DNA from: Acidobacteriota bacterium
GTDB lineage: Bacteria > Acidobacteriota > UBA6911
Reading direction: 5' to 3'
Length of the DNA stretch: 55,096 nt
NCBI GenBank assembly: GCA_031271905.1
Contig: JAISUT010000033.1
Location: forward strand, 1-55,096
Under the pieces are notes generated by a model, which was not told where the DNA came from, did not search any database, and was given only the letters and a program-made list of their open reading frames with translations. Position 1 is the first letter of the stretch, and each line of letters opens with the position of its first letter. The translations under genes were made by a program, and so were the position numbers. This document shows positions 26,392-35,235 of the stretch, piece by piece.

Positions 26392-28155
26392 CTACGGCCG
26401 CTTATTCGCATTGACCGGGCGTTTCGATATCCCGATCCTCTGCTTCCCGGTGTTGCCGGGCACCGCCGGACCGTTCTCGATATCGGGCGGCCCATCGTCG
26501 TCGTCGCAGTTGCCGGCAAGACCACCGATCAAGTCGTTCCCCCAATCATCGACCATGTCCATGAACTTGTCAGTCCAGTTCCCCTGTCCGCTATTACTCG
26601 ACGCAGCCACCGCCATCGGAGCACCCGCCCCGGGGAGGAAAGCGGTGCGCAAAACCTGTCCTTTACCATGCAACGGACCTGCGGCCATTCGACCGCCTGA
26701 ATCCCGGAGGGGAGCGGCGCGAAAACTTTGCCCATTATTACGCAACGGCGCCAGCGCATTCTTCAAGCCGTCCAACTTGCATGAGGTATCCTCGAATGTT
26801 GGCATTGGGAGGAGGAGATGCGAACAATCTATATTGTCAATGGTGCTGTGCCTCTTCTCATCCCGGCATTTGTCATATCGTTCTCTGCTTTCATCCCACT
26901 CTTTGCATGCTCTACCTTTTCCGACGGTTGCGATACGACGACCGTTGGACAACACGACCGTCCCTTTCCTTTTTTTATACTCTTTTTCCGTCGGATCGCC
27001 CTTACGATTGCTTGTATTCTTACGCTTGCTTGTATTTTTACCGGAACCGCCTTGCAGCCCCATCGCCAAGGCGGATCGGGGCGACGCACTTTTCAAGCCG
27101 TTCTGCGCGGAATCCAGCCTCTCGCCATCGTCCTTGATCATCCAGCCGGGATTTTCCAGCAACTCGTCCTGCCCCCGTTTCGGGCCTTGCAACCTGATGG
27201 CCGTCATGCGCCAGATGGGATAATCGCCCTTCGATCCGAAGGAAATCACGTCCCCGCCGGGGGAATCGTCATATTCGATTTCCATGCTGTAGCCGTCTTC
27301 CTCCAACCGGACCAGACGGCCTTTATCGTCATAAAAGTCATCGACCGTGCTCGGCTTGTAGAGTTCATAGACCGTCGAGGGGTAGCTGTTCGGCTGCGCG
27401 CGGCCGTAGAACCCGTTGCCAACGTACGCCCAGTTCCCTTCCTCGACATATTCGGCGAACGGCTCGTCGGGAAGCGCGCCGCGCAAGACCGCCATGGATT
27501 CAAGCTGGGAGTAGGGGATGTTCGGATTCGTCAGCTTGGCGCGGAAGTCGCTGTAAAACTTGGCGACCTTCTTCACGGAATCGGGCATGACGTCGAGCGG
27601 GACATTCTTCAGGTCGAGGCTCATCTCGGTCATTTCCGCGCCCGACAGCAGCGGACGGACCCGCTTCTGGAAATCGCGGTCGAAATCGGAGAACTTGGTG
27701 CCGGCCTCGATGCCCCACAGCAGCACCTGGATGTCGCGCTGTGCGATTTCAGGATGATCCGCCGACTTTTTCAGGATGCTGTACACCAAGTCCGCCCGCT
27801 TGCCTTCCAACGGCGCCAGCAGGTAGCCATCCCCCTTGGTCGGCCCGTGCGTGCCGGCCCGCAGGCAGTAGGACTGCAACGTGAACGTGTAATAGCCCGG
27901 CTCCAGGTTGTCGAAGTCGTAGACTTCCGGCTCGACGGGCTTGCGGTATTTGTCGAGGTCTTTCAGCCAGAAGGCGATCGGCATGGCGTCGTCGATCGAG
28001 GTCGTGATGTTCTTTTCCTCGAAAAGATCCACCTTGACCGCCTTGGTGGAGACTTTGTCCGTGACCTTCTTCGCTTTTTTTATGATATTGCCCAGTTGGG
28101 CGTATGCGCTGACGGAAAGCAACAGCACCAGCAAAGCGGCGAATATTTTTTTCAT
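26392..28155 (-). CDS. Large secreted protein of unknown function, mosaic composition
   Basis: A 587-residue protein with a clear signal peptide (MKKIFAALLVLLLSVSAYAQ). Residues about 25-330 look like a folded domain with a distinctive YYTFTLQSYCLRAGTHGPTKGDGYLLAP segment and DIQVLLWGIEAGTKF. About residues 360-460 are Lys/Arg/Asn-rich with several Cys, and the C-terminal 130 residues are Gly/Ser/Asn-rich and apparently disordered. The DNA coding for the middle-to-C-terminal part (about 26780-27080) is visibly AT-richer than its surroundings. A conserved exported front with a foreign-looking back resembles polymorphic effectors, but I recognise no toxin domain. It sits beside the direct repeats and recombinase remnant at 28.2-28.5 kb. 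Confidence 0.7.
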   Translation of the reverse strand: MKKIFAALLVLLLSVSAYAQLGNIIKKAKKVTDKVSTKAVKVDLFEEKNITTSIDDAMPIAFWLKDLDKYRKPVEPEVYDFDNLEPGYYTFTLQSYCLRAGTHGPTKGDGYLLAPLEGKRADLVYSILKKSADHPEIAQRDIQVLLWGIEAGTKFSDFDRDFQKRVRPLLSGAEMTEMSLDLKNVPLDVMPDSVKKVAKFYSDFRAKLTNPNIPYSQLESMAVLRGALPDEPFAEYVEEGNWAYVGNGFYGRAQPNSYPSTVYELYKPSTVDDFYDDKGRLVRLEEDGYSMEIEYDDSPGGDVISFGSKGDYPIWRMTAIRLQGPKRGQDELLENPGWMIKDDGERLDSAQNGLKSASPRSALAMGLQGGSGKNTSKRKNTSNRKGDPTEKEYKKRKGTVVLSNGRRIATVGKGRACKEWDESRERYDKCRDEKRHSTIDNIDCSHLLLPMPTFEDTSCKLDGLKNALAPLRNNGQSFRAAPLRDSGGRMAAGPLHGKGQVLRTAFLPGAGAPMAVAASSNSGQGNWTDKFMDMVDDWGNDLIGGLAGNCDDDDGPPDIENGPAVPGNTGKQRIGISKRPVNANKRP

Positions 28156-28161
28156 GTCGGC

Positions 28162-28270
28162 CCCCTCATCAGTTCATGGAATTTTGATCTTGGGAGGGTG
28201 CGCCATTTCCGCGCATTTGTCAAGGGCAAAGCGCCCCTCATCAGTTCATGGAATTTTGATCTTGGGAGGG
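28162..28270. repeat. 37-bp direct repeat (two copies)
   Basis: A 37-base unit beginning CCCCTCATCAGTTCATGG and ending TTGATCTTGGGAGGG occurs at 28162-28198 and again, identically, at 28234-28270, so the copies are 72 bases apart. Copy 1 is just upstream of the 26392-28155 gene; copy 2 abuts the recombinase-associated fragment. This may be a duplicated leader or a scar of integration. Confidence 0.85.
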
Positions 28271-28288
28271 GGAAGGACCTTTTCCCGG

Positions 28289-28522
28289 GCCGACATCCTC
28301 GAATCCGGCCAGATCAAGTCCATCAGCGAGCTTGCCCGTACCCTCGACGTCGATGGCGCGTATGTGGCCCGCATTCTCAAGCTGACGACCCTGGCCCCCG
28401 ACATCGTCGAAGCCCTGATCAACGGCGAGGAACCCAACGGGCTCTCGCTGGTCAAACTGACCCAGAGCTTCCCGGAGAATTGGGCCGAGCAGCGCCGCCA
28501 GTTCGGCTTCGTCACCGACTGA
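28289..28522 (+). pseudogene. C-terminal fragment of a recombinase-associated HTH protein
   Basis: About 77 codons reading ADILESGQIKSISELARTLD..., with a helix-turn-helix (SISELARTLDVDGAYVARIL) followed by LAPDIVEALINGEEPNGLSL and NWAEQRRQFGF. This is the conserved C-terminus of a small protein encoded beside phage-type serine recombinases. No start codon or upstream domain is present: the 37-bp repeat replaces it. It is an eroded remnant 420 bases from the 3' end of ssrA, a classic integration site. Confidence 0.7.
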
Positions 28523-28549
28523 CGACAGGACCGGAGACCACCCCAGAGA

Positions 28550-28574
28550 GCCGACCGTCAGCGTCGGCTTTTCT
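28550..28574 (+). terminator. Rho-independent terminator after the fragment
   Basis: GCCGAC (28550-28555) pairs with GTCGGC (28562-28567) and is followed by TTTTCT. It lies 28 bases past the stop of the fragment, so the terminator of the original gene has survived. Confidence 0.7.
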
Positions 28575-28879
28575 ACTTTAGGGGGTAGGAAAGCGGAGTT
28601 GACCACGCTTCTTTTCATGGCCGTGGCGGGCGATTTCGAAAAAAACGTCCGGTTACGGCATCGAACGATGACCTAAGACAACCGCCAAAAACGGCAACCA
28701 GCCGCAAACCCATATCAATCAAGGATGTAGCTTTCCGGACGAGCTTCGGACTTGGTCCGGAGAAAACAGAGAATCAGTGGTCAAACAGAGAAAGAAAGGC
28801 TGGAAGATAGGGAGAATCGATGGTGCGGAGAGGTGTTTTGGAAAGATGTGAAACGGGCGCAAACCCTTTAGAAACAGGG
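28575..28879. other. Gene-free accessory stretch
   Basis: About 305 bases between the fragment's terminator and the ssrA terminator. The stretch is A- and G-rich on the plus strand with short open frames only, and I see no protein or RNA signature. It may be residual island sequence. Confidence 0.5.
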
Positions 28880-28929
28880 GGAAAAAGAAAACCCGTCACC
28901 CCGGAGAATGACCCCAGAGAGACGGGTTT
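28880..28929 (-). terminator. Rho-independent terminator of ssrA
   Basis: On the minus strand, AAACCCGTC pairs with GACGGGTTT (28921-28929 with 28889-28897) and is followed by TTTTCTTTTTCC. It begins 13 bases past the mature tmRNA 3' end. Confidence 0.75.
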
Positions 28930-28941
28930 GTCTTTTCTAAA

Positions 28942-29292
28942 TGGTGGAGGTGGCGGGAATCGAACCCGCGTCCGAAGGACTTCAGCGAGCAGAGACTACG
29001 TGCGTATCCGATCCGTTGAGTTTCGCGAACGTAACGTACGAACCGGCAGGAGCGCACGTCCGCTATCCCCTAGGTTTCGGCCAGAACGCCGGGAAGCAAC
29101 GCTCCAACCTATCCCGCTGTGTGACGCCCCGACCCGTCTTCACGGGAAAAAACGGCGGGACGTGGCTGCTTTAAGCAGCCAGAGCTAACTGATTGTCAGC
29201 AGTTATATTTAATTTCCACGATAGTTACGAGTCGCGGACAACTCGGCACGCCTCTACAGCCTCTTGACCCCCGTCGAATCCAGTGCACCCCC
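28942..29292 (-). ncRNA. ssrA: Transfer-messenger RNA (tmRNA)
   Basis: A 351-nt one-piece tmRNA that rescues stalled ribosomes and tags their products. The 3' end has the T-arm GGTTCGATTCCCGCC and an encoded CCA at 28942-28944. The 5' end GGGGGUG pairs with CACCUCC to close the acceptor stem, and GCACTGGATTCGACGGG follows. The tag frame is at 29171-29200: GCU GAC AAU CAG UUA GCU CUG GCU GCU UAA, giving ADNQLALAA if GCU is the resume codon, as the preceding AUAUAACU suggests. The stop sits in a GGCUGC/GCAGCC hairpin. The gene is transcribed away from the PilZ gene and has its own promoter and terminator. Confidence 0.96.
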
Positions 29293-29666
29293 CAATTCAT
29301 CGATCAGACGATCATTACTATAACGCCCCCGATGGCAAACGTCAAACGGGTTGACGATTCAGACGGATTCAGACGATTTCCCCCTGATGGTAGTTCTCGC
29401 CGCTGCGCCCCCCTGCAAAAGGCCCGTACCGCCTCAAGTCCGCTCGAAGCCGCGCGGACGGCATCAAGGCATCGCGCCCAGACGCCCAAACGCTCGGATG
29501 CCCGGACGGCAGGCACCTGCGCACATTTTATCGGTAAATTCTGAACGATGCCGCGCCCCGCGCCGATATGGGGTTGGACGGGTGTTTATGGCGACCATAT
29601 GCCGAATCGACACGCCTTGACCATGGTTCATGCGCAAAACGAAAATCTGAGACGGAAGACGTAAAG
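29293..29666. other. Divergent region between ssrA and the PilZ gene
   Basis: About 374 bases carrying the ssrA promoter on the minus strand. The PilZ frame stays open back to 29568, but the extra residues show no family features. Nothing else is recognisable. Confidence 0.5.
29317..29345 (-). promoter_or_regulatory. Sigma-70 promoter of ssrA
   Basis: On the minus strand TTGACG (29340-29345) and TATAGT (29317-29322) are separated by exactly 17 bases. Transcription would begin about 18 bases before the mature 5' end, leaving a leader for RNase P to remove. Confidence 0.8.
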
Positions 29667-30347
29667 TTGGAAGATGAGAACGAATTGTCCGGGCTCATGG
29701 TAAATGAGCTTTTGCAGGTGCAACGCCCGGGTGACCCGACCCCCGGAAACTACCGCAGCCGGATAGAAGACATCGTTGAAGAGAAGCTGGTGGTGGCATG
29801 GCCCTCCGACGGCGGGTTGCGCCTGCCCGTCCACCCAGACCAGATGCTCGGCTTCTCCCTCGTGCGCGCAGGCAACGCCTATTATTTCAGCGGGCTGGTG
29901 GACAGTGCGACAGACACTCCGCTGCCGCTCGTCACCGTCATCGTTTCAAGCGCCATCCAGCGCGTGCAACGCCGGCAGGACTTCCGGATCAAATGCCTGA
30001 TCCCGATCGAGCTGGTCGGCGCTTTGCCGAACTCGCCCACAAGCTCGCCGGACGCGAGCCCGGCCATGCTTCGGCTGAAAACCCACACCTACGACCTGAG
30101 CGCCAGCGGCGTCGCCATCCGCAGCGAAACCTTGATCCCCGACGGCACCCTGCCGGAGGTCAGGCTCTCGCTCCCGGACGGCGGACCGGCGATGAAGATC
30201 CTCTGCCGGGTCACCCACTGTTCCGTGGTCCCGGAGAACCCCAACATGTACCACGCCGGGATCCAGTTCATCGACATCAACGAAAAAGAGAAGGCCCGCA
30301 TCGTGCGCTTCGTCTACCGGACGCAGCTCAAAGGGTTGCGCACCTAG
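29667..30347 (+). CDS. YcgR-like PilZ-domain protein
   Basis: About 226 residues in two domains. The N-terminal half (about 10-105) resembles the YcgR/flagellar-brake domain. The C-terminal half is a PilZ domain with the c-di-GMP-binding RRQDFRI motif (RxxxR) and DLSASGVAI (D/NxSxxG). It probably senses c-di-GMP to adjust motility or surface attachment. The start is uncertain: TTG at 29667 has GGAAG 9 bases upstream, ATG at 29697 lies further in, and ATG at 29568 has no ribosome-binding site and adds residues unlike the family. Confidence 0.85.
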   Translation: MEDENELSGLMVNELLQVQRPGDPTPGNYRSRIEDIVEEKLVVAWPSDGGLRLPVHPDQMLGFSLVRAGNAYYFSGLVDSATDTPLPLVTVIVSSAIQRVQRRQDFRIKCLIPIELVGALPNSPTSSPDASPAMLRLKTHTYDLSASGVAIRSETLIPDGTLPEVRLSLPDGGPAMKILCRVTHCSVVPENPNMYHAGIQFIDINEKEKARIVRFVYRTQLKGLRT

Positions 30348-30615
30348 CCCCGATGCCGTCCTGCCACTCCCCCCGCCGCTCCCGGGACTGTCCCGAGACG
30401 GTGCCGCACACCTTCTCAAGCTTCAAGCAAAGATGCGGTCGGCCCGAAGTGCGGTCGGGGCGAATTATATTGCTCCCCTCCGCCGTTCCATCGGTATAGA
30501 ATTGTCGCTTGTCGCAGCTCGTTGCGGAGGCGCGGCGGGGCGTTCACGGCACGCGCCGCCTTGCGACAAGCCGCGAGTCGCCGTTTGCCAAAAGCCGAAC
30601 GTGGTGCATGGGGCC

Positions 30616-30999
30616 ATGGAAGAAGAACTCAAAGCCTATCGCGACTACATCTCCCAGGCGGTCGCCGCTTGGGCTGCGCTCGACGCCGCCTCGCGCGAGG
30701 CGGAACGGGCGCGCCTGCAAAGGCTCCACGAACGACGGCTCGCCGATTTCCAGCACGAGCGGTTGCTCCACCTGCTCGTCACCCTGTTTTTCGGCATCGT
30801 CCTGGTCGCCCTGTTCCTCACCGCGTTGACTTGCGGCGCAAGCTTGGCGGTCACCGTCGGCATGTGGCCGACGACGCTGCTGGGCGTCCTGACGCTGGTA
30901 GTCCTGGTGCTGGAAGCCTTCTACATCAAGCACTACTACTTTTTGGAAAACAACGTCCAGGCGCTCTACCGGCTGGTCAGACCCCTTTACCAACCCTGA
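30616..30999 (+). CDS. Small two-helix membrane protein upstream of cstA
   Basis: A 127-residue protein. An acidic helical N-terminal part, rich in Glu, Arg and His (about 1-55), precedes two hydrophobic membrane helices at about 58-75 and 82-101. The tail is amphipathic (YRLVRPLYQP). It belongs to no family I can name. It ends 36 bases before cstA on the same strand and may help assemble or regulate that transporter. I chose the ATG at 30616 because the frame upstream is low-quality; a GTG at 30601 is an alternative. Confidence 0.75.
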   Translation: MEEELKAYRDYISQAVAAWAALDAASREAERARLQRLHERRLADFQHERLLHLLVTLFFGIVLVALFLTALTCGASLAVTVGMWPTTLLGVLTLVVLVLEAFYIKHYYFLENNVQALYRLVRPLYQP

Positions 31000-31035
31000 C
31001 GCCCCCAACATCCCAGACCTCGGATCGTCGCACCT

Positions 31036-32460
31036 ATGATAACGTTCGCCATCTGCCTGTTCGCCCTCGTCGCCGGCTATTTCGCCTACGGCGGCTTTGT
31101 CGAGCGCGTCTTCGGCGTGAAACCGGATGCGCCCACCCCCGCCTATGCCATGGAGGACGGCGTCGATTACGTGCCGATGCCCTGGTGGCGGGTGTTCCTC
31201 ATCCAGTTCCTGAACATCGCGGGCCTAGGGCCGATCTTCGGCGCGATCATGGGGATGATGTTCGGCCCGGCGTCCTTCCTGTGGATCGTGGTCGGAACCA
31301 TCTTCGCCGGCGCAGTCCACGACTACCTGTCAGGGATGATGTCGATACGCCGAGGCGGCGCGAGCCTGCCCGAGCTGGTGGGGGACGAATTGGGGGGGGC
31401 CGCCAAGTCCTTCATGCGGCTTTTCGCCCTGCTGTTGATGGTGTTGGTCGGCGCGGTCTTCGTGTCAGGGCCCGCCGGACTGCTCGCGGGATTGCTCCCG
31501 CAGGTGGGCGCGCCGATATGGATGGCGGCGATCTTCGCCTACTACATCCTGGCGACCCTGCTGCCGATCGACAAGCTCATCGGCCGCATCTACCCCGTCT
31601 TCGGCTTCGCGCTGCTGTTCATGGCGGCGGGGATACTGTTCGCGCTCTTTTACAACCACGCCCCCGTCGTCGAGGTGGCGGTCGGGGTGGGCAACCGCCA
31701 CCCCGACCCGGCGATGCACATCTTCCCGATGATGTTCGTGAGCATCGCCTGCGGCGCCATTTCGGGCTTCCACGCCACCCAGGCGCCCCTCATGGCGCGT
31801 TGCATCAAGAACGAGCGGTATGGCCGCCGCTGCTTCTATGGCGCGATGGTGGCGGAGGGGGTCGTCGCCCTCGTCTGGGCCGCCGCCGCATCCTCGTTCT
31901 TCGGTTCGTTGGACGGGCTGCAGAGCCATGTCGCCGCCTTGCCCGCCACGGCGAACAAGGGTGCCGAGGTGGTCGATGCCATCTCCAAGGCATGGCTGGG
32001 CGGGGTGGGCGGATTCTTGGCGATACTGGGCGTGGTGGCGGCGCCGATAACCTCCGGCGACACGGCGTTGCGTTCCGCGCGCCTGATCGCCGCCGACTTC
32101 CTTCACTTCGACCAAAAGCCCCTCTGGAAACGGCTGGCCGTCTCCATCCCCATCTTCATCGTCACCTTCGCCGTCCTGCAGATGGACTTCGACGTCCTGT
32201 GGCGCTACTTCGCCTGGTGCAACCAGACCCTCGCGGTGTTCACCCTGTGGACGGCGACGGCGTACCTCCGCCGCCAAGGGAAGCTGTACGCCATCGCCCT
32301 GGCACCCGCGATATTCATGACGATGGTCTGCTCGACCTACATCTTCGCGGCACCGCGCCCCGAAGGGGCGGGGCTTTCCTACGAAACCTCGCTAGCCATC
32401 GGGGGTGCGGTCACGGCATTGGCGACCGTCTGCTTCTTCCGGCGGAAGGGAGGGCGGTGA
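31036..32460 (+). CDS. CstA-family transporter (carbon-starvation protein)
   Basis: A 474-residue inner-membrane protein with about a dozen hydrophobic helices and the CstA-family signatures NIAGLGPIFGAIMGMMFGP, VHDYLSGMMSIRRGGASLPEL and SGFHATQAPLMARCIKNE. It is the short form; Escherichia coli CstA and BtsT are about 700 residues. Members import peptides or pyruvate when carbon is scarce. It is co-directional with the small membrane protein upstream and the CBM9-like gene downstream, which starts 1 base after its stop. Confidence 0.9.
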   Translation: MITFAICLFALVAGYFAYGGFVERVFGVKPDAPTPAYAMEDGVDYVPMPWWRVFLIQFLNIAGLGPIFGAIMGMMFGPASFLWIVVGTIFAGAVHDYLSGMMSIRRGGASLPELVGDELGGAAKSFMRLFALLLMVLVGAVFVSGPAGLLAGLLPQVGAPIWMAAIFAYYILATLLPIDKLIGRIYPVFGFALLFMAAGILFALFYNHAPVVEVAVGVGNRHPDPAMHIFPMMFVSIACGAISGFHATQAPLMARCIKNERYGRRCFYGAMVAEGVVALVWAAAASSFFGSLDGLQSHVAALPATANKGAEVVDAISKAWLGGVGGFLAILGVVAAPITSGDTALRSARLIAADFLHFDQKPLWKRLAVSIPIFIVTFAVLQMDFDVLWRYFAWCNQTLAVFTLWTATAYLRRQGKLYAIALAPAIFMTMVCSTYIFAAPRPEGAGLSYETSLAIGGAVTALATVCFFRRKGGR

Positions 32461-32461
32461 C

Positions 32462-33082
32462 GTGGCCCGGATGACCGCGCAAAGACGAGGCCGACCGCAG
32501 GCGGGGACGCCGCCGACGGCGGAGGAATGGCAGCGGGCGACACCGGTCTCCTTCGCCCATGATTGGCGCGGGGAGAACGCCGACCCGGCGCGGGAGACGC
32601 AGGTTCGCATGCTTTGGGACGACGAACGCCTGCACATCCAGTTCCATTGCCGCTATCGGGGGCTGCACACGTTCGCCGAACGCAACTGCCGACGCGACCA
32701 GCTCTGGCTGCGCGACGTGGCGGAAGTCTTCATCCAGACCGGGCGCGAATCCACCTATCGCTACACGGAGTTTGAAATCAGCCCGAACGGCTGTTGGCTG
32801 GACCTCGGCATCGCCCCCGGCGTCAAAGCGCGTCTCGGATGGGACATACGCAGCCGGGTGCGCGTCCTCCCCGACCGGCAGGTCTGGGTCGGGGAGATGT
32901 CGCTCCCCCTCCCAACGCTGGCGGGCGGCGGCTTCACCCCTGAAGCGACCTGGCGCGTCAACCTGTTCCGCATCGAAGGCGCCGAGCCGCGACGCTTCTA
33001 CTCGGCATGGCGCCCGACCCGCACCCCCCAGGCGAATTTCCACGTCCCGGAGTGTTTCGGCGAATTGGCGTTCGGCGCCTGA
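32462..33082 (+). CDS. CBM9-like carbohydrate-binding-fold protein
   Basis: About 206 residues with a single beta-sandwich domain of the CBM9/DOMON-like type: VRMLWDDERLHIQFHC, WLRDVAEVFIQTG, YTEFEISPNGCWLDLGI and WRVNLFRIEG. No signal peptide is evident, so it may act in the cytoplasm or the start may be wrong. GTG at 32462 overlaps the cstA stop region and follows GGGAGG; ATG at 32471 is the alternative. Domains of this kind bind sugars or haem in other proteins, but a stand-alone role is unknown. Confidence 0.75.
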   Translation: MARMTAQRRGRPQAGTPPTAEEWQRATPVSFAHDWRGENADPARETQVRMLWDDERLHIQFHCRYRGLHTFAERNCRRDQLWLRDVAEVFIQTGRESTYRYTEFEISPNGCWLDLGIAPGVKARLGWDIRSRVRVLPDRQVWVGEMSLPLPTLAGGGFTPEATWRVNLFRIEGAEPRRFYSAWRPTRTPQANFHVPECFGELAFGA

Positions 33083-33171
33083 CCGCCGTCCGTCGGCAAA
33101 GGGCGTCTTGCGCTCCGCGCCGCCCCCACCCCGCGCGAAACGGCGGCTTGGCGGCGCGAAGCGTCCTTGGA

Positions 33172-35103
33172 TTACGGCAGCGCGGCAAAGACCCGGTAGG
33201 AATGCGGCTTCAGCTTTACCGGGGCGACGTGGCGGTTGCCCCCCGCGCCGTAAAAGCCGAAGAACCCGCCCGCCGCCTTGGGCGCGGGGGCGTCGATGGT
33301 CTCGCCCGTCGTCAGCTCCTGTATCCTCGTAAACCTCGGATCCAGGGAGACGTTCACGTCCACCGCCTCGGGGAGGAACGACTCCACGATGAAGGTGTCG
33401 TTGTCGTACATGAATATGCTCACATCACCCGGTGCCTCGACCCGCACAGGCATCTCGCCCAACAACGTGTTGCGGATCTGGTTCAAGACCGAGGTCGGGA
33501 AGCTGTACAGGTCGCTGAAATTCTCCGGGATGACCAGGACGTAAAGCTGCCCCTTGGCATAGCCCGCCTGGATCAGGAGCGGGTAGCCGAGGTCGTTCTC
33601 CGTCCGCGCGCCGATGATCTCCCAGGCGTCGTTGGTCAGATAATGGAGCTGCGGGATCAGGATGTTGCTCTCGGCGGGGAGGTCGGGAGTTCCGCGAAAG
33701 CCTTTGACGCGGGCTTTGCGGTCGGTGTAGCGGATCTCCACGATGTCCTCGATCCCCTTCCCCTGCAGTGCGCGCAACAACCCCGAGGTGATGGTGACCG
33801 ACTTGCCCGCCACGAGTTGCGCCTTGATCTTGTCCACCAGCGCCGGGTCGGCCGCAGCCGACTCCGTCAGGAGGATCATCTTGTCCTCCGTGGGGAACGT
33901 CGGGCGCAGATCGATCGGGACGCCGACCATGCCCAGGTAGTTGTGCAGGAAGTCCTCGCCTACGGCATGGTGGGGGCGGTAGCTCTTCAAGCCGACGGGC
34001 TTGCCCAGCTTGCCGAGGAAGGCGTCCACCTGCTCGAGCGACTTGCCGGCGGCGCGCGCGTAGGAGCTCGTCTTTTCCGGCACCCCTTCTTTTTTCGCCG
34101 CGGCGGGTGGACCGAAGGGCGACGGCGTGACGACAGTCAGCGGCACGTCGAAGATGGAGTCGAAGTCGAAGCTGGTCTTCTGATCCTGCCACGGGGAGCG
34201 CTCCGAGGCGCGGATGGGGCGCAGGATGTCGGTGAAGTTGAACAGCGTGACCTCCGGTGCCTTGGCGAACGCCGTCAACCAGAGCTGCTCCGCGAAACGG
34301 TCCACCGTGGGGCTGCCGTAGGTGTCCACCCAGCCACCGCCGTTGCCGCCCGGCTTCAGGTTCTCGAAATAGCGGAATATCTGGTAGCCGAGGTATTCTT
34401 GCAAATGCTGGTCGCCAGTCCGGTCGCGCGTCTCCGTGCCGGTGTAAAGACCGTCGAATATCCCCGGCTCGGTCTCCACGTTGAAGCCCAACCCCTGGAA
34501 ATGCTCATACCAGTTGGGGTACTTCACCACCATCTTGACCTTCGGGTTCACCGCCTTGGCGGGGCCGACGATCAGGTTGCGCGCAGCCTCGTCCAACTGA
34601 TCCAAGCGGAAGCGCGTCCAACTCTTCTTCCCCTTCGCCTTGATGCAGAGCTCGCACTTGCAGTTGGTGAAGAAGAAGTCGTCCAGGATGATCTCGTCGA
34701 ACATCCCCGCCGTGTACTCCACGACCTCCTTCAGCTTTTTCCGGTGCTCCGGGTTGGAGTAGCAGTAGGTCTGGAAGCGGTTCCCCTCGTTGACGGTGAT
34801 GGTGATGCCGCCTGCCGTCTCGACGCCGTGGTCGTGGAAGAACTTCTTCGCGCCAAGGACCGTGTCGCGGTCGGCGACGACCATGTCGCGATGGGTCTCC
34901 AGATAGACCTTGTCGACCTTGACCGCTGCGGATATGTCCTTCCAGCGCGGCTCCAGCCACGCGGGGTCTTTCATCTCGCGCACCTCGTAGACACGGGTGT
35001 AGACGGACACTTTGAAATTCTTGTACTGCCCCGCAGCGGTGATGCCCGCAGGGATGCAGATCAAACTGACCGCCACGGCTAGGACTCTCAAGGTATTTTT
35101 CAT
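33172..35103 (-). CDS. Secreted TIM-barrel hydrolase-like protein
   Basis: A 643-residue exported protein. The signal peptide is MKNTLRVLAVAVSL...ITAAG. Residues about 30-350 look like a TIM barrel of the GHL/glycoside-hydrolase-like type: KVYLETHRD, AGMFDEIILDDFFFTNCKCELC, VVKYPNWYEHFQGLGF, TGTETRD and GGGWVDTYGSP. The middle part resembles a beta-galactosidase-trimerisation-like domain (DKMILLTESAAADPALVDKIKAQLVAGKSVTITSG-like) and the end is all-beta. The Asp pair after EIIL is a candidate catalytic site. The substrate is unknown. The ATG at 35103 gives the signal peptide; the longer frame from 35169 does not. Confidence 0.75.
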   Translation of the reverse strand: MKNTLRVLAVAVSLICIPAGITAAGQYKNFKVSVYTRVYEVREMKDPAWLEPRWKDISAAVKVDKVYLETHRDMVVADRDTVLGAKKFFHDHGVETAGGITITVNEGNRFQTYCYSNPEHRKKLKEVVEYTAGMFDEIILDDFFFTNCKCELCIKAKGKKSWTRFRLDQLDEAARNLIVGPAKAVNPKVKMVVKYPNWYEHFQGLGFNVETEPGIFDGLYTGTETRDRTGDQHLQEYLGYQIFRYFENLKPGGNGGGWVDTYGSPTVDRFAEQLWLTAFAKAPEVTLFNFTDILRPIRASERSPWQDQKTSFDFDSIFDVPLTVVTPSPFGPPAAAKKEGVPEKTSSYARAAGKSLEQVDAFLGKLGKPVGLKSYRPHHAVGEDFLHNYLGMVGVPIDLRPTFPTEDKMILLTESAAADPALVDKIKAQLVAGKSVTITSGLLRALQGKGIEDIVEIRYTDRKARVKGFRGTPDLPAESNILIPQLHYLTNDAWEIIGARTENDLGYPLLIQAGYAKGQLYVLVIPENFSDLYSFPTSVLNQIRNTLLGEMPVRVEAPGDVSIFMYDNDTFIVESFLPEAVDVNVSLDPRFTRIQELTTGETIDAPAPKAAGGFFGFYGAGGNRHVAPVKLKPHSYRVFAALP

Positions 35104-35235
35104 GGGTGCATCCGGGACTCGGGAAATTGGCAAGAGGAAAGGGGGAAACGTCCAAAGCGACAACTTCACGGGGGCGGCTTGCTCTAAACCACCCCCATGA
35201 AATTCATTCGGATCCAGTCCGGCGCAAGATTGAAG

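Noticed and set aside
28162-28270. The 37-bp duplicate as a CRISPR-like array
   Set aside because: There are only two copies, no further spacers and no cas genes.
26818-28581. A 587-codon plus-strand open frame
   Set aside because: It is antisense to the secreted protein with a clear signal peptide and crosses the repeats; its composition is shadow-like.
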